This document shows positions 43,321-56,089 of a DNA stretch of 64,000 nucleotides, in pieces; positions within the stretch are counted from its first letter, which is position 1, and every line of letters begins with the position of its first letter. The notes under the pieces were generated by a model. That model was not told where the DNA came from and did not search any database. It worked only from the letters and a program-made list of their open reading frames with translations. Source of the DNA: Eutreptiella sp. 'Long Island Sound 2002' (taxonomy: Eukaryota > Euglenozoa > Euglenophyceae > Eutreptiales > Eutreptiaceae); contig OZ038378.1 in assembly GCA_964036045.1 (NCBI GenBank), positions 23,673,935-23,737,934 of the forward strand, in the 5' to 3' direction. The position numbers and the translations under genes are program-made.

Positions 43321-44640
43321 AAACCACGGCACAGACGAACCACACCCACACCCACACCAGCAGCAAGCCCCAGCCGGCCCCAGCGACACACCCACACACG
43401 CACACACACACACCAACACACACGGAAGACACACCCACACCCACGCCACCACGTACGCAGGACACACACACCAACACAGACACCACGCGCGCACGCACTG
43501 CGCCACAAACACACACACCGGCGGCTAACCACAACCAGGGGAGGTGGGGACACGCACACAAGCAACACGGCCAGGAAAAGAGAAAAGCGCCCCCCACCAC
43601 CACCACCCCACCCGGGAGAGACGGGAAACCCACCATCGCAAACCACACAGCGAAAAGGGGGGCGGGACGAAAAGGGCCCACGGGAGACGCAGGCGAGGGA
43701 CCCAACCTCAGGGGTTTGGGGCCCCCCCCGGTGACCGTATCGGCCCCACCTGAGCACACGCAATAAGGTGGGATACGCCCGGGACCGTTGGTCAGCGGCC
43801 TGCGGTGGCACCGGCCTGGGGGGGTGACCAATGGGCCTGACCAAGAGCACTCCCCACGGCACGTACTGCAGTTCGGGCCCAGCGAGGGGCTGCGGGTAGG
43901 GCACACCGTCCATCGGGGCAGGCAAGAGACACGCCTATCCCGCTAGGACTCCCCTGCGGCCCACAGTGTACCCGACCCCGGTGTGGGGAACGGCTGGAGT
44001 ACCTGGCTACGGAGCAGGTCCATTTGTACCGAGCGGGTACAAATGGACGGCCCGTACAACAGAGTTACACCCTGACGGGGAGTGCAAGCATCGGCCCCCC
44101 CAAGGGGAAACACCAGGGGAAGGGACCCGAGCCGACGACAAGGACCCCCCCCCACCCACCATGGCACGGCACCCACCGCACGGCACCAGGGGAACACGGC
44201 CCCAAGCGACGCGGCAAAGAGACAGAGGGGGGAGGGCACGCAAAGGGGGCGGCGGGGGGACACACCACCAACAGACCCCAGCCAGGGGGGGCGGGGAACC
44301 ACACCCAGACCCCACAGCCGAGACGGGAGAGGGGCCATGACACACAGCCCCCACACCCACACAGAGCTGCCAAACCAAGCCCAGAAAGGCGAGAACAGAC
44401 ACCCAAACGCACCACCAACAGACCGCACACACGCCCGCGCATGCACACAACACACACCGCCAAAACCGCCACCAACACGAGCCCCACAAACGCACACCAC
44501 ACACCAAAGCGCGAGCAACGCCCGCACCACAAACGCACGCAACACACGAAAACCCAAAGAACAAGAACCCAGCAACCTGCCGCCAGGGGAGCTGCAGGGC
44601 CGCCAGAAACACCGCTAGGACACAAAGGTGGACCCACCAA
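43321..44640. other. A+C-rich non-coding stretch
   Basis: CACACA-rich to 43530, then a more balanced stretch (43730-44060) that contains a perfect hairpin, then A+C-rich again. No conserved frame. Confidence 0.5.
44018..44048 (+). other. Perfect 13-bp-stem hairpin
   Basis: GTCCATTTGTACC (44018-44030) pairs fully with 44036-44048, leaving a 5-base loop GAGCG. It lies in the only balanced-composition stretch of a strongly A+C-rich region. Confidence 0.7.
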
Positions 44641-47600
44641 GCCCTCAGCCAGGAGTGGCGAGCGCCCACACCCAGCAACACCCGACCAACCACGCCCAAA
44701 CCCAGGACCAGAAACTACGACACCCACACCAGCACCGCCACCAGCACCCAAACCGGACGCTACAACACCCTCACCAGCAGAAACACCCAGAACCAACGGA
44801 GACACCGTCGGCAACACCAGCGACCCCGGTATCCAGCACAACACCTAAGACACCCTCACCAACCGCAAACCAACACAAGAAGCCACCCAACACTGACCAA
44901 AGAACGCACCCGCGCCACCCACCGACCCACACCCAGAACCACCGCCAACAGCATCCACACCATCGGAAACACCAACACCACCAACAATCAAGCCAGCACA
45001 ACACCCTCACCAACACCATCACCGCCGGCACCATCGCCTACGCAACCTACACACACCAACACCGGATACAGCACCTACATCACCCAAGCCAACGGCATCA
45101 AACACACCATCGCCAGCATCACCCCACCATCGGCGTCGCCACCGGCAAACTCCGCCACCAGAGGAAACCAAAGCCACCACAACCGGTGAACCAACAAACC
45201 ACCAAGCCCTGGCCAGAGGAGGCTAGGGCACACGCCCAGAACCATCAACAACAACACCCTCGCCACCAAAGCAGCCACAGGGCGCCATCCACCACGCAGT
45301 CACCAGCGGCACCCACACCACCGGCGCCACCAACACCACCCTCACCCACGACACCAGCCGGGGCATCGCCTGCACCACCCTCACCAACAGCATCACAAGC
45401 AGCCCACACCACCTACTGCACACCCTCCCAGACAGAGCCACAGAAACCAGCCAGCGCCCAACCCCGAACACAGGCCACTGACCACCCACACACAGACCCA
45501 CACCAACCACCAGCAGCATCAGCAACATCAGAGACGCCGTGAACCATAGCAACGCCCGCAACGACCTCACCACCGGCATCACCGACACCGCCACCGACAG
45601 TGCGACCTCAGCAACAACAACCCAGAGCGTCAACGACAGCCACCACGGCGACACCACCCGGTACAACACCATCGACATCAACGACACCAAGGGGGCCAAC
45701 ACGCCGGCCAGCGACGCCCATGGGAACCTCCGCCAGGAGTGGCGAGGTCCCAGCCCCACCGTCAGAACACCACCGTCCACCAGGGCATCACCTACAGCGC
45801 CCTCGCGTTCGACATCACCCACAGCTCCGCCAGCGGCGCCCTCACCAGCACCGTCACCAGCACCACCGACAGCCGGCAACACAGCGACACCGCCAACCAC
45901 CCACAGCACCAACTTCCCCAACACCAGAAACAACCAGCTCCACCCCACCAGGACCACAAACCAACCAACCACCAGCCACGAGTGGCACGCCCGGAACCGC
46001 CGACCACCCAAACGCAGGCCGCGCCCAGCACCAACACCAACAACATCCACGCCATCAGACCACCACGAGACACGCCAACCACCGAGTATCACCTATGACA
46101 CCCTCACCGTCGGCAACACCAGCGCCGCCAACACCCACGGCACTATCCACACCACCACCAACCCCACCAACGACGGCCCAAGGTGCCGTCACCTACAACA
46201 CCCCTACCACCACCACCACGACCCCGGCTCTGAGTAACACCTAGGGCACCCCCACCATCGGCGTCACCAAAGACGCCAGCACGGCTGGCGAACAAACGCC
46301 ACCAAGCCCTCAGCCAGGAGTGGCGAGCGCCCACACCCAGCAACACCCAACCAACCACGCCCAAACCCGGGACCAGTAACTGCGACACCCACACCTGCAC
46401 CGCCACCAACACCCAAACCGAACGCCACATCACCCTCACCAGCGGAAACACCCGGAACCAACGGAGACGCCGTGGGCAACACCAGCAACCTCAGCACCCA
46501 GCACGACACCTGAGACACCCTCGCCAACATCGAACCAACACAAGAAACCACCCAACGACCATGTTACACCCACGGCGTTACAACCGCGCCACCCACCGAC
46601 CCGCACCGAGAACCACCACCAACAGCATCCACACCATCGGAAACACCAACACCACCAACAATCAAGACAACACAACACCCTCACCATCACCATCACCGGC
46701 GGCACCGCCGTCCTCACCATCGCCTATGATACCTACGCACGCCAACACCGGATACAACGCCTACATCACCCAAGCCAACGGCATCAAACACACCATCGCC
46801 AGCATCAGCCCACCATCAGCGTCGCCACCGGCATCCTCCGCCAACAGAGGAAACAAAAGCCACCACAACCGGTGAACCAGCAAACCACCAAGCCCCAGCC
46901 AGAGGAGGCGAAGACACACGCCCAGAACCATCAACAACAACACCCTCGCCACCAAACCAACCACAGGGCGCTTCCACCACACAGTCACCAGCGGTACCCA
47001 CACCACCAGCGGCACCACCCTCACCAACAGCATCACCAGCAGCCCACGCCACCTACTGCACACCCTCCCAGACAGAGCCACAGGAACCAACCAACGCCCA
47101 CCCCCGAACACAGGCCACTGACAACCCACACACAGACCCACACCAACCACCAGCAGAATCAACAACATCAGAGACGCCATAAACCATAGCACCGCCCGCA
47201 ACGACCTCACCACCAGCATCACCGATGGCACCACCGACAGTGCGACCTCACCAACAGCAACCCGGAGCGTCAACGACAGCCACCACGGCGACAACACCCG
47301 GTACGACACCATGGGCAACAACAACACCAAGGGGGCCAGGGCCAACACACCGGCCAGCAACGCCCATGGGAAACTCCGCCAGGAGTGGCGAGGTCCCGCC
47401 CGCACCGTCAGAACACCACCATCCACCAGGGCATCACCTACATTGCCCTACAACGCCAACATTCACAGCTCCTCCGGCGGCGCCCTGACCAACACCATCA
47501 CCAGCACCACCGACAGCGGCAACACGGCGACACCGCCACCCACCCACAGCATCGACACCCTCGACCACAACCGAAGCAACACCTGCCACTACAGACCCAA

Positions 47601-47993
47601 GGACAGCCGGAGGAAATAACCCAACACCAGAGACAACCGGCACCACCAGGACCACAAGTTGGCGAAACACCAGCCACGAGTGGCACGCCCGGAACCGCGG
47701 ACCACCCAAACGCAGGCGGCGCCCAGCACCAACACCAACAACACCCACGCCATCAGCCCACCACGAGACACGCCAACCACCACCGTGACACCCTCACCGT
47801 CGGCAACACCAACGCCGCCAACACCCGCGGCAATATCCACACCACCACCAACCCCACCAACAACGTGCCGAGGTGCCGTCACCTACAACACCCCTACCAC
47901 CACCACCACGACCCCGGCACAGAGTAACACCTAGGGCGCCCCCACCGACGGCATCACCAAAGACGCCAGCACGGCTGGCGAACAAACGCCACA
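44641..47993 (+). repeat. 1.67-kb tandem duplication, A+C-rich
   Basis: Unit 1 (44641-46308) and unit 2 (46309-about 47990) align along their whole length; both start GCCCTCAGCCAGGAGTGGCG and end with a block containing CAAAGACGCCAGCACGGC. Conceptual fragments such as ITAGTIAYATYT and QANGIKHTIAS occur in both but in changing phase, with stops at different places, so I do not call a gene. They may descend from a Thr/Asn-rich repetitive protein. Hairpin motifs of the 41-43 kb type occur here too. Confidence 0.75.
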
Positions 47994-49903
47994 GCGCCAC
48001 CCACCGGGCCCCCAGCCAAGGGTAGAAGCAGCAACAGCACACACCATCACGCCCACCGCATCAACATCACCCGGAGCATCGTCAACATCAACCAGGGGTC
48101 CCCACCACCCAAGCAGCACAAAAAACCGCAGCAACACCACCACATCCACCACCCTCACCACCAGCGACACCAGCGGCACCCTCCGCCAGAAATGGCGAGA
48201 AGAAAACCCAACAACGCGGAGCCACCCAGCGTCCCCGGCACCCTCACCATCGGAGCGGCACCACCGGCACCAACTGTCAACGCACCACCCTCACCGTCAC
48301 CAACGCCACCGACCCCTGACACAACAACCACACAGCCCACACAAACGGCACCAGCGGAACAGTCACCGACACCACTTGCACCACCCTCACCAGCGACAAA
48401 GCCCGGTTAACCACCTACGACCACGAACCGCAGGCACTAACAACCAGAGCATCGCCGACAACACTCCCGGCCAACACCCGCACCGCCCTCAAGAACACCA
48501 CCGAAAGCAGCACCGTCGACCGATAGCCACAACACCCTCACAAACCACCAGAATACGGGTCCCCATTCCCAACCCCCACCATCTGCACAACCAGCGACAC
48601 CATCACCAGCACCAACCGAAACACCGACAACGGCAGCCTCACCAACAACCGACACCCCCACTACCGCTGCCACCCACCAGTCACGCCACCCACCGTCGGC
48701 GCCACCCACCAACGCCGCACCCTAAACAACACCTACACCCAAAACCTGCAGCAGCACCAGCGGACACCCAACCAGCGACATCACCCTCCGCCAGAAGACG
48801 ATGATCAGCACCAGCAGGAAAGCCAGCCCATAGCACCCAAAACAACCAAAAGACCTCCCACACCCGGACCCACACCCACCAGCAGCGCCTACGCCGACCC
48901 ACCATCAGTGTCACCGAGACCCGGAAAGACCCAAACCTCGATGAACTAACAACCACAACACTGCCGCCACCGCACCCACACCGTCAGCATCACTGCCAGA
49001 ACACCCGGCCGGGCCGTCAATGGCACCGCCGCCCATGGCACCACCTACACTTACCAGCGCCACCACCACCCCGCGCGAGGCCAGGAACCCCTGGCATCGC
49101 CAACGGCCTCAACGAACATCAACACCACCAACACCACCACCGCCGGACGGGGACTACCCACAAACCAAGAACAGCTCCACCACCAACAACCAATACACCA
49201 CCGCCGGCACCCCACCGTCGCCAACACCAACCTCACCACCACGGCACCTATCACACCTCCACCACCGGAGGCAACGTGGGCCACACCACCCGTCATCTAC
49301 AGCACCCTGGCCACCACCGCCATGTCCGGCCCACAAACGTTACGCCCCAACAGCCAGAAACAACCCCCTCACCATCGACACCACCGGCAACACCACATAC
49401 GCCCCATACGTCACCCTCGCCATGCTCACCAACCATCACCCTCGCCATCAGTGTCCACGACATCAGAGGCATCAACACCACCGGCGACGACGACAGCGAC
49501 AACAGCTGACCCACCAACTAACCACCATCAACTAGCCCAGCAACAACCTCATCTACGCTAACGCCCATACCACCCTCGCCAACAACACTGCCAGCGGCAC
49601 AATCATCCACTCCGGCACGCACACCACCCTCACCAGCAACATCACCACCAGCCCCCAAGGGTCAGGGCTCGCGGGGAACGGAACGGCAGAGCGAGCACGC
49701 CACCACCCGCACGCGTCGCCCACCCTATCATACAGCGCTCCGCAACACGCCCCCCCGCTTCCCCCGACAGGACATGCGCTGCAGCCCACTGCTGGGACGA
49801 CGACTACGACGTCCTCCCGGCCATCCGACACCTACTGGCAGCCACAGCCCCGCGCTCACAAGCCCACCAGCAACCCACAGAACCGCAGGAGCCCGACCAC
49901 CCC
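47994..49903. other. A+C-rich low-complexity stretch
   Basis: Continuation of the same composition with short Thr/Pro/His-rich frames in all phases. Includes CGCCAGAAATGGCG at about 48184, a loop variant of the hairpin motif. No supported gene. Confidence 0.5.
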
Positions 49904-51037
49904 ATGCCACCACGCTCCATATCCCCCGCGTCCACCGCAGACCAGAAAGCGGAACACCAGCGAGAGGAGCCCGACCCCGACCGCGCCGCCACGCCCCCAC
50001 CGCCCCCCCACCCAAAGGACATCTACGCCACACTGGCCAGCACCCTAGCCCCCATGGACGCCGAGCAGTACTACCAGTCCATCCAACGAGACCTCCCCGA
50101 GGACCACGCGACCCTCCAGGGGTGGAAGCAGGAGAAAAGGAACGACAACGAGTGGGGCACAGAGGAAGACCTTACCTGGGAAGACACCTGGAAAGGCACC
50201 AAGGACGCCTTCCTGGAAGCAGCAGCCGAAACCTACCCCCGCCCGCCCGGGGACACTAGGCACGGCCTCCACGCCCTCGTAGCGTTCCACAGCTGGAAAC
50301 ACCGCCAAACCATCACCCTCCACCCCCTCGACCACAATCCACACTGATGGACACCTGAAGACGACGCCACCGCCGCCATCACCGTACAGCAAAGCCCCGA
50401 GAACCCGGAGAAATACGACATCACCTGGAACGATCCGGCACACCAGCCCCCCGCCTCCCCCACCCTCCCAGATGTCTTTGCCACCATCAGCGCAGAACTG
50501 CAGGAGGCGAAAGCCCCACAACAACTGGACGAAGAGATGCCCCAGGCACCATCACCACCAACGACACAAGAAAAGCCCCGCACAGAGCCCCTCACCCACC
50601 CCATCACCACAATGGAGCTCCCCCCACAACACCGCACCACCCCGGACCACAACGGGTTTCGAGACCTGCCACGGGAATGGGCGGTCCACAACGGCACACT
50701 CCGATGGGACGAAATCACACCGGGGCTCCAGGCCATCCGCCTCCACTCAATCACCGAGCCCATCACCACCTGGGCACTACCGACGGGCCGCCAGCACCTC
50801 CTCCTCACTGTCCAAGGCGATGCCACAATCACACCAACGGAGGGAGACCCCGTAACAGCAGCCCCCGCCCACGCCGTCCACATACCCCCGCAAGCATCGT
50901 CGACACCTATGGCGGTACATCCAGGCCCCACCCCATGGCAAGCCATTGTCATCACCTACCCCACCCCCAACGACCACACACACACCTGGCAGCAACGGTG
51001 GGAGGACATCCGGGGGACCTCCTCCAAGAGCACCTAG
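49904..51037 (+). pseudogene. LINE-like ORF1 region, part 1, with cupin-like segment
   Basis: An ATG at 49904 begins MPPRSISPAS; the frame includes MDAEQYYQSIQRDLPED and EDLTWEDTWKGTKDAF, and is cut by a TGA at 50345-50347. It continues in the same frame to 51037. The part at about 50660-50960 reads like a small beta-barrel: RQHLLLTVQGDATI, AHAVHIPPQAS and WQAIVITYP, a spacing reminiscent of cupins, though metal-binding His pairs are not obvious. Function unknown; the similarity is by eye only. Confidence 0.45.
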
Positions 51038-52360
51038 GGCTCACACGCACCCACCACACCCTACACCCGATACGAGGAGTAGGCCAAGCACCACACGGCA
51101 TACACACCCCGGGATTATGGGCGTACGCCACACCCATACACCCACAAGCAGCGGAGAGTATCAAGACCGCCCTATCCATCCAGCAAGCCCAGACCCAAAC
51201 CCCGCACCGCAACACCCAACGAGGCTACACCATTTGGTGGGCATACCAAGACCACGACACCCTCACCCCCCAACCAGTTTCCCCCCCCCCCTGTAGACAC
51301 CAACACAACCGCCCTCCTCCAAGCCGCAGCAGCGGCAGCCACACAGGTAGGGGCCCCGGAAACCTGGGGCCCACAATACCTGGTCGAAACCAAAGTGGCG
51401 CCCCACGCGAAGGCCCAAGAAAAGCTGCGAACACCGAAGCCGCTCCACCCCCCACTCAAGCTGGACACGATGGAACACACCCCCCAGGACGAATGGGCGA
51501 CCCACTACATCATCCCCCACACCACCACCCGCAAGAACGACGCCGCCAAGATCACCGTCACCCGCCACCTCCCCCACACCACACAGGTGTATGAGCTGAC
51601 TGCCCCCAACGTCCTCGTCACCCGTCGCCGACACGACGAGCGATACACCATACAGGCGGAAGGGGCCGCGGCGGCCACCCTGTACACATGGGCAACACGG
51701 GGGGACCTCCCACACCCCACCCTCCACCACGCCCCCTCCTGGCCCACCCCCTTCCACACAGCAGACCGCCCCGACAAGAAGCCCAAACACACAGGTATGC
51801 ACACCCCCGCCCAGGAGGCCAAGCACCGACACGATGCGAGGCGCAAGGCCCGCAGGTTCCACGACGACCACACCCTCCCCTGCATCAGCGCCCCCCCCGC
51901 CAGAGTGTCCGATGCCACCCACAACCGCACGATCACGGGCATCACCACGGACTGCCTGAACCCAGCGGCGTCGCGGGCAGACGCCATGTGGATCAGCGAA
52001 GGGCGCTCCCACACACGGGTGGTGGCGCGCCTCCACAAAATCCAACCCCACAAACTCCAGCGCGCCGTCGGACCCTTCGCCGTACACGTCACCCCGTACG
52101 GCATTGACCACCCCCGGTGTGAGCACCATGACCCGCCCTGCTCCACCCCATGCACATCGCCCCTGCGCCAACGGCTGCCGGCCCCCACCATCACGGGCAA
52201 CATGTACCTCGGCACCATACCGGGAGACCAGGGCATATACATCCTGCCCAACAGGTCCAGGGAACACGCCATCCCCCTCCACGGAGTAGAATCCCTCGCC
52301 CGGGGACCGCCCCCGCCAAAACACCAACACCAGCACATCCCGGGGGACAAACAGACGTAG
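51010..52360 (+). pseudogene. LINE-like ORF1 region, part 2
   Basis: After a shift near 51010 the frame reads THHTLHPIRGVGQAPHGI and YTIWWAYQDHD, then shifts again in a C-run near 51283 to TNTTALLQAAAAAATQVG. It continues through KITVTRHLPHTTQVYEL, ARRKARRFHDD and GNMYLGTIPGDQGIYIL. A Cys/His cluster (HPRCEHHDPPCSTPC) near 52110-52150 could bind zinc. A TAG at 52358-52360 closes it, and the next piece is in the same frame. No known domain recognised. Confidence 0.5.
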
Positions 52361-53794
52361 GCGCCAGACAGGGGAAAAAAGGCCCACCAACGCGCCCTAG
52401 CTCACATCACCGTCCAACCCGCAGCCCACGTACCAAAGGACTTCGGCAGGGAGCGCCACATCGTTCTGGAGGGGCAAGCCCACCACATCATCACCGCCGC
52501 CCTCTACACCCTCCCCTCCCACGAACGCCACTGGGACCCCCCAACCATTCCAGCGATGCCCCCACCACCGCAGGGCCCCAAAGATCCCGTCACCCCCTTC
52601 CACATCGATCAACTCCTAAGCCGCAGGGCCACCCCACACCTCCACCCCTCCAGGATACAACTAGCCATCGCATCGTGGGACACCCTGGACACGCCCCCCC
52701 CACAACCCGCCATCCAGATCCTCAAAGCGGACGCCCAATGGTGGGTCCTCCACTGGGCACACGGAGTCCTCATGGCGGCCCAGGCCTATACCCCGGAAAA
52801 AGACCCGGAAGAACCCCCACGGAGCCGGCAGCGAGTCCTCCAGGCCACCACCCTCACAGGCCGCGAAGGCGCCCCCTGGGAAGCCCTCCACACAGCACTC
52901 TACTGGGCTCAAGGCTCCCCCAACGGCCCAGACACACCGGAACCCACGGAGGCCTGGGTCATGCAGGCCAAGGCCATGAGGAACTACCACCTTCACCACC
53001 CCTTTGACGCCAGCCCGGCCGCATTGCCATGGCCATCCGATCCCCTGGAGACGGTGCCCAAGCTCGCCGACCTCATGCGCAGCCACGCAAAAGCGAACAT
53101 GCAAACGCCGGCAGAACCCCCACTGAGGGATCCGGGCCAGCAAGCAACGCACCCCTTCTTCAAACCCCACATCCCCCGAGCCCCGCTGAATCCAGTCCCA
53201 CCCAAGCGAGCGAGACGAAAAAGGGGCGCACCCGCCGCAAACCAAGCCGGAAAAGCAGCGACCTCCCGACCCCCCGCACCCCACCCGACCCACCCGGCAA
53301 ACCCGGACCAAGCATCCTCGTCATCCTCCCTCCCATCATTACCACCTCCCCACCCGGACCAGGCATCCTCATCATCCTCCCTCCCGCCACCAGCACCGCC
53401 CCCGCCCGAGGCATACCCAGGATTCGAAAAGGGCGCGAAGGTCCAGCAGCCCTTCCGCAACGACCACACAGGCGACTGGATCTGGTGTGAGGGCACGATC
53501 CAGTACCGCCTCCGCGACCCGGGGGACAACGGGGGGCCACAGATCGGGGTGGTCTGGCACCGCCAAAAGGAGCTAGACCAAGGCAGCAGCGCCCCGGACA
53601 AGTCAGAAGGCCACACCCTGGAGCTCACCAGCGCCCACCCCATCCGACTCCGCACCGAAGAGAACAAGGCCCACAGAGGCACCACATACACTGGGGAGCT
53701 CCCCCCGGAGTGGAGCCCAGGCCTCCCCCGGCCGCGCCTACCCAAGCGCCCACCAACCGGCAAAACGTCCCCGAGCCCCAGTCCCCCTCCCTGA
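52361..53794 (+). pseudogene. LINE-like ORF1 region, part 3
   Basis: In frame after the TAG. Helical segments (HTALYWAQG, AKAMRNYHLHHPFDA) are followed by a basic stretch (PPKRARRKRGA), two near-identical DQASSSSSLP runs, and then FEKGAKVQQPF and GDWIWCEGTIQYRL, which looks like a small SH3- or Tudor-like barrel. The frame stops in TGA at 53792-53794 and resumes in the same phase into the endonuclease. Confidence 0.5.
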
Positions 53795-54302
53795 CGGGGC
53801 AAGGTCCGAGGGCACAAGCCTCCACAGCCCCGGCCCGCCCCCACCGAGGCCACCGTCAACCTCCTGGACCTCAACCACCCGGCCGTCACATACTCCAAGG
53901 ACGCCACAACCGCCCTCCAGGAGCTCCTGATGGCACAGGGGCTGGAGTGGGTTCCCCACCTCCTTGCCTTCCAGGAACAAGGCCTACAACGCGACGACCC
54001 CCCAGAAACCACCCCCATACATACCCCGGACCGCAAAGCGTACAAATGCTACTGGCACCAGGGGACCCCCCTATACGCCCGAACCGGCATCCGCGTCCAC
54101 CTTGTCCACCACCTCAGCGTCCCAGGGAGGCTAGGTGTCTATGAGGTCGTCAGGGACGGATGGCAACTCAACGTCATCAACGCCCACGTCCCCTTCGGCG
54201 ACGCCACGGAACCCTTCCTCCAAGCCCTGGCCGAGGCATACCGCCAGATGGCCATGCTCGCCCCCACAATCATCATCGGCGACATGAACGCCGCCCCCAC
54301 CC
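53795..54302 (+). pseudogene. APE-type endonuclease, N-terminal half
   Basis: Same frame as part 3. EATVNLLDLNHPAVTYSK starts the fold. LLAFQEQGL carries the catalytic Glu in the QE motif, NVINAHVPFGD corresponds to the NxY/H-P motif, and IIIGDMNAAPTP at about 54268-54302 is the GDxN motif. These are the first three motifs of the APE endonuclease that nicks target DNA for LINE integration. The domain is cut at 54302-54303 by an AT-rich insertion and resumes at 58009. Confidence 0.8.
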
Positions 54303-54339
54303 CACCTATGATTTTAGCAGCTGTTTTTTCCCAAAATTC
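54303..54339 (+). repeat. Left terminal inverted repeat
   Basis: 37 bp, perfect inverse of 57972-58008. Confidence 0.9.
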
Positions 54340-54398
54340 AAAAAGTCAGCAAAAAGGGGTTTTTCGCGAGAAAAGACCTATTTTTTTGGTTTCTACGG

Positions 54399-54830
54399 CC
54401 CCAAAATAGGGGGGGGGGTCCACCTACCCGAATTTTGTCCAAAAAAATAAAATACCCTGAAATTTGGCCTATTTTGGGGTATTTTTGCCTGCTCTGGGCT
54501 GGTCCTGCAGAACAGTGCTGCACACCAGCGTACCTGCCTATAGAGGATTTTCGACAGAAATTCCAATTTTCTTTGGATTCTCTGGCCCCAAAATAGGGAT
54601 GGGGGGGTTCCTCCCACCCGAGCTTTCTCCCAAACCATCAAAAACCCTGGAATTCGGCCTATTTTGGAGTATTTTTGTCTGCTCTGGGTTGGTGCAGCAG
54701 AACAGTGCTGCACACCGGTGTACCTGTATAGTATAATATAGGCACGAAAAAACATGAAAATAGGTTTTGTACCCAAAAAGACCAAAAGTAACCTTTTGTT
54801 TTAATTATACCCCGAATAGCAGGGGGGGGG
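54399..54830 (+). repeat. Array A: CCCCAAAATAGGGG-type units
   Basis: Two good units start near 54399 and 54584 (spacing about 186 bp) and a degenerate one near 54811. Each combines a poly-G run with GCAGAACAGTGCTGCACACC. Confidence 0.65.
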
Positions 54831-54859
54831 GGTTCCTCCTACCCCATTGTTCCCCAAAA

Positions 54860-55030
54860 ATAACAACCTAAGCCCCAAACATGTGTGTGTACGGTGATAG
54901 GCACGCAAAAGCCTACCTATGAACCATATGGAAACGGACCACAAACGGTGCAAAATAGGGCCAAAAACACCTCAAATGTTCATCGCTCATCCCATTCTTA
55001 TGCACATACTATCATATTTTATGTAGTTCT
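54860..55030 (+). repeat. Isolated unit of array C
   Basis: One copy of the GCCCCAAACATGTGTGTG unit, cut off near 55028 where array B begins. This places array B inside array C. Confidence 0.65.
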
Positions 55031-56015
55031 TTGGCGTATTTCGCTTTTTTGCAACGAGCACCCTCCAATCGGGAGGGGGGCTGGTTCAACTGCTTGTTTC
55101 AGGCTAAAAAAAACAAACAATTTTTGATAAAAAAAATGGCTATTTTTCGCCGATTTTGTTGAAAAATGGCAGATTTTGTGGCATAAGAATGCTGTAAATT
55201 GTGTTTGGGCAATCGGTGTGTCCACACAGCATGCTTTTTTGCATCCAGCACCCTCAAAATGGGGGGGGGGGCGCTCTGCAACTGCCTGTCTGAGGCCAAA
55301 ATACTCAATTTTTGACCAAGAAACGGCCATTTTTGGCAGTTTTTCCATGAAAAATAGCAAATTTTGGTGCATACAGATGCTGTAGATTGTGCTTTCGTAG
55401 TCCGTGCGTGCATTCAACTTGCTATTTTGCATCCAGCACCCTCAAAATAGGGGGGGGATCCTTCAACTGCTTGTACGAAGCCAAAAAAAATCAATATGTG
55501 ACCAGAAAAGCGCCATCTGTGGCCGTTTTTTTTCGTGAAAAACGGCAAATTTTGGTGCGTACGGATGCTGTAAATTGTGTTTGCGTGATCTGTGTGTCCC
55601 TACAATCTGCTTTTTCGTATCCAGCACCCTCAAAATAGGGGGGCAGTCTTCAACCGCTTGTCTGAGGCCAAAAAAAATCATTTTTTGACCAAGAAATGGC
55701 CATTTTTAGCCGTTTTTTCCATGAGAAATGGCAAATTGTGGTGCATAGGGATGCTACAAAATGTGTTTTTGTGATCTTTGTGTTACCACAACTTGCTTTT
55801 TTGCATCCAGCACCCTCAAAATAGGGGGGGGGGGGTCCTTCAACTGCTTGTACAAAGCCAAAAAATCAATATTTGACAAAAAAACGGCCATTTTTGGCCG
55901 GTTTTCATGAAAAATGGCATATTTTGGTGCGTACGGATGCTGTAAATTGTGTTTGCGTGATCTGTGTGTCCCTACAATCTGCTTTTTCGCATCCAGCGCC
56001 CTCAAAATAGGGAAG
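55031..56015 (+). repeat. Array B: about six units of 187 bp
   Basis: CAGCACCCTC followed by AAAATAGGGGGG recurs near 55059, 55244, 55433, 55620, 55808 and 55993. Each unit also contains ATGCTGTAAATTGTGTTTG and a GGCCATTTTTGGC-like palindrome. Confidence 0.85.
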
Positions 56016-56089
56016 AGCAAAGCACGCAACAATGGCATGAAGGCAGTGAGACAATCTTTGTATATGATTATATGTGGTGTGGAACAACG

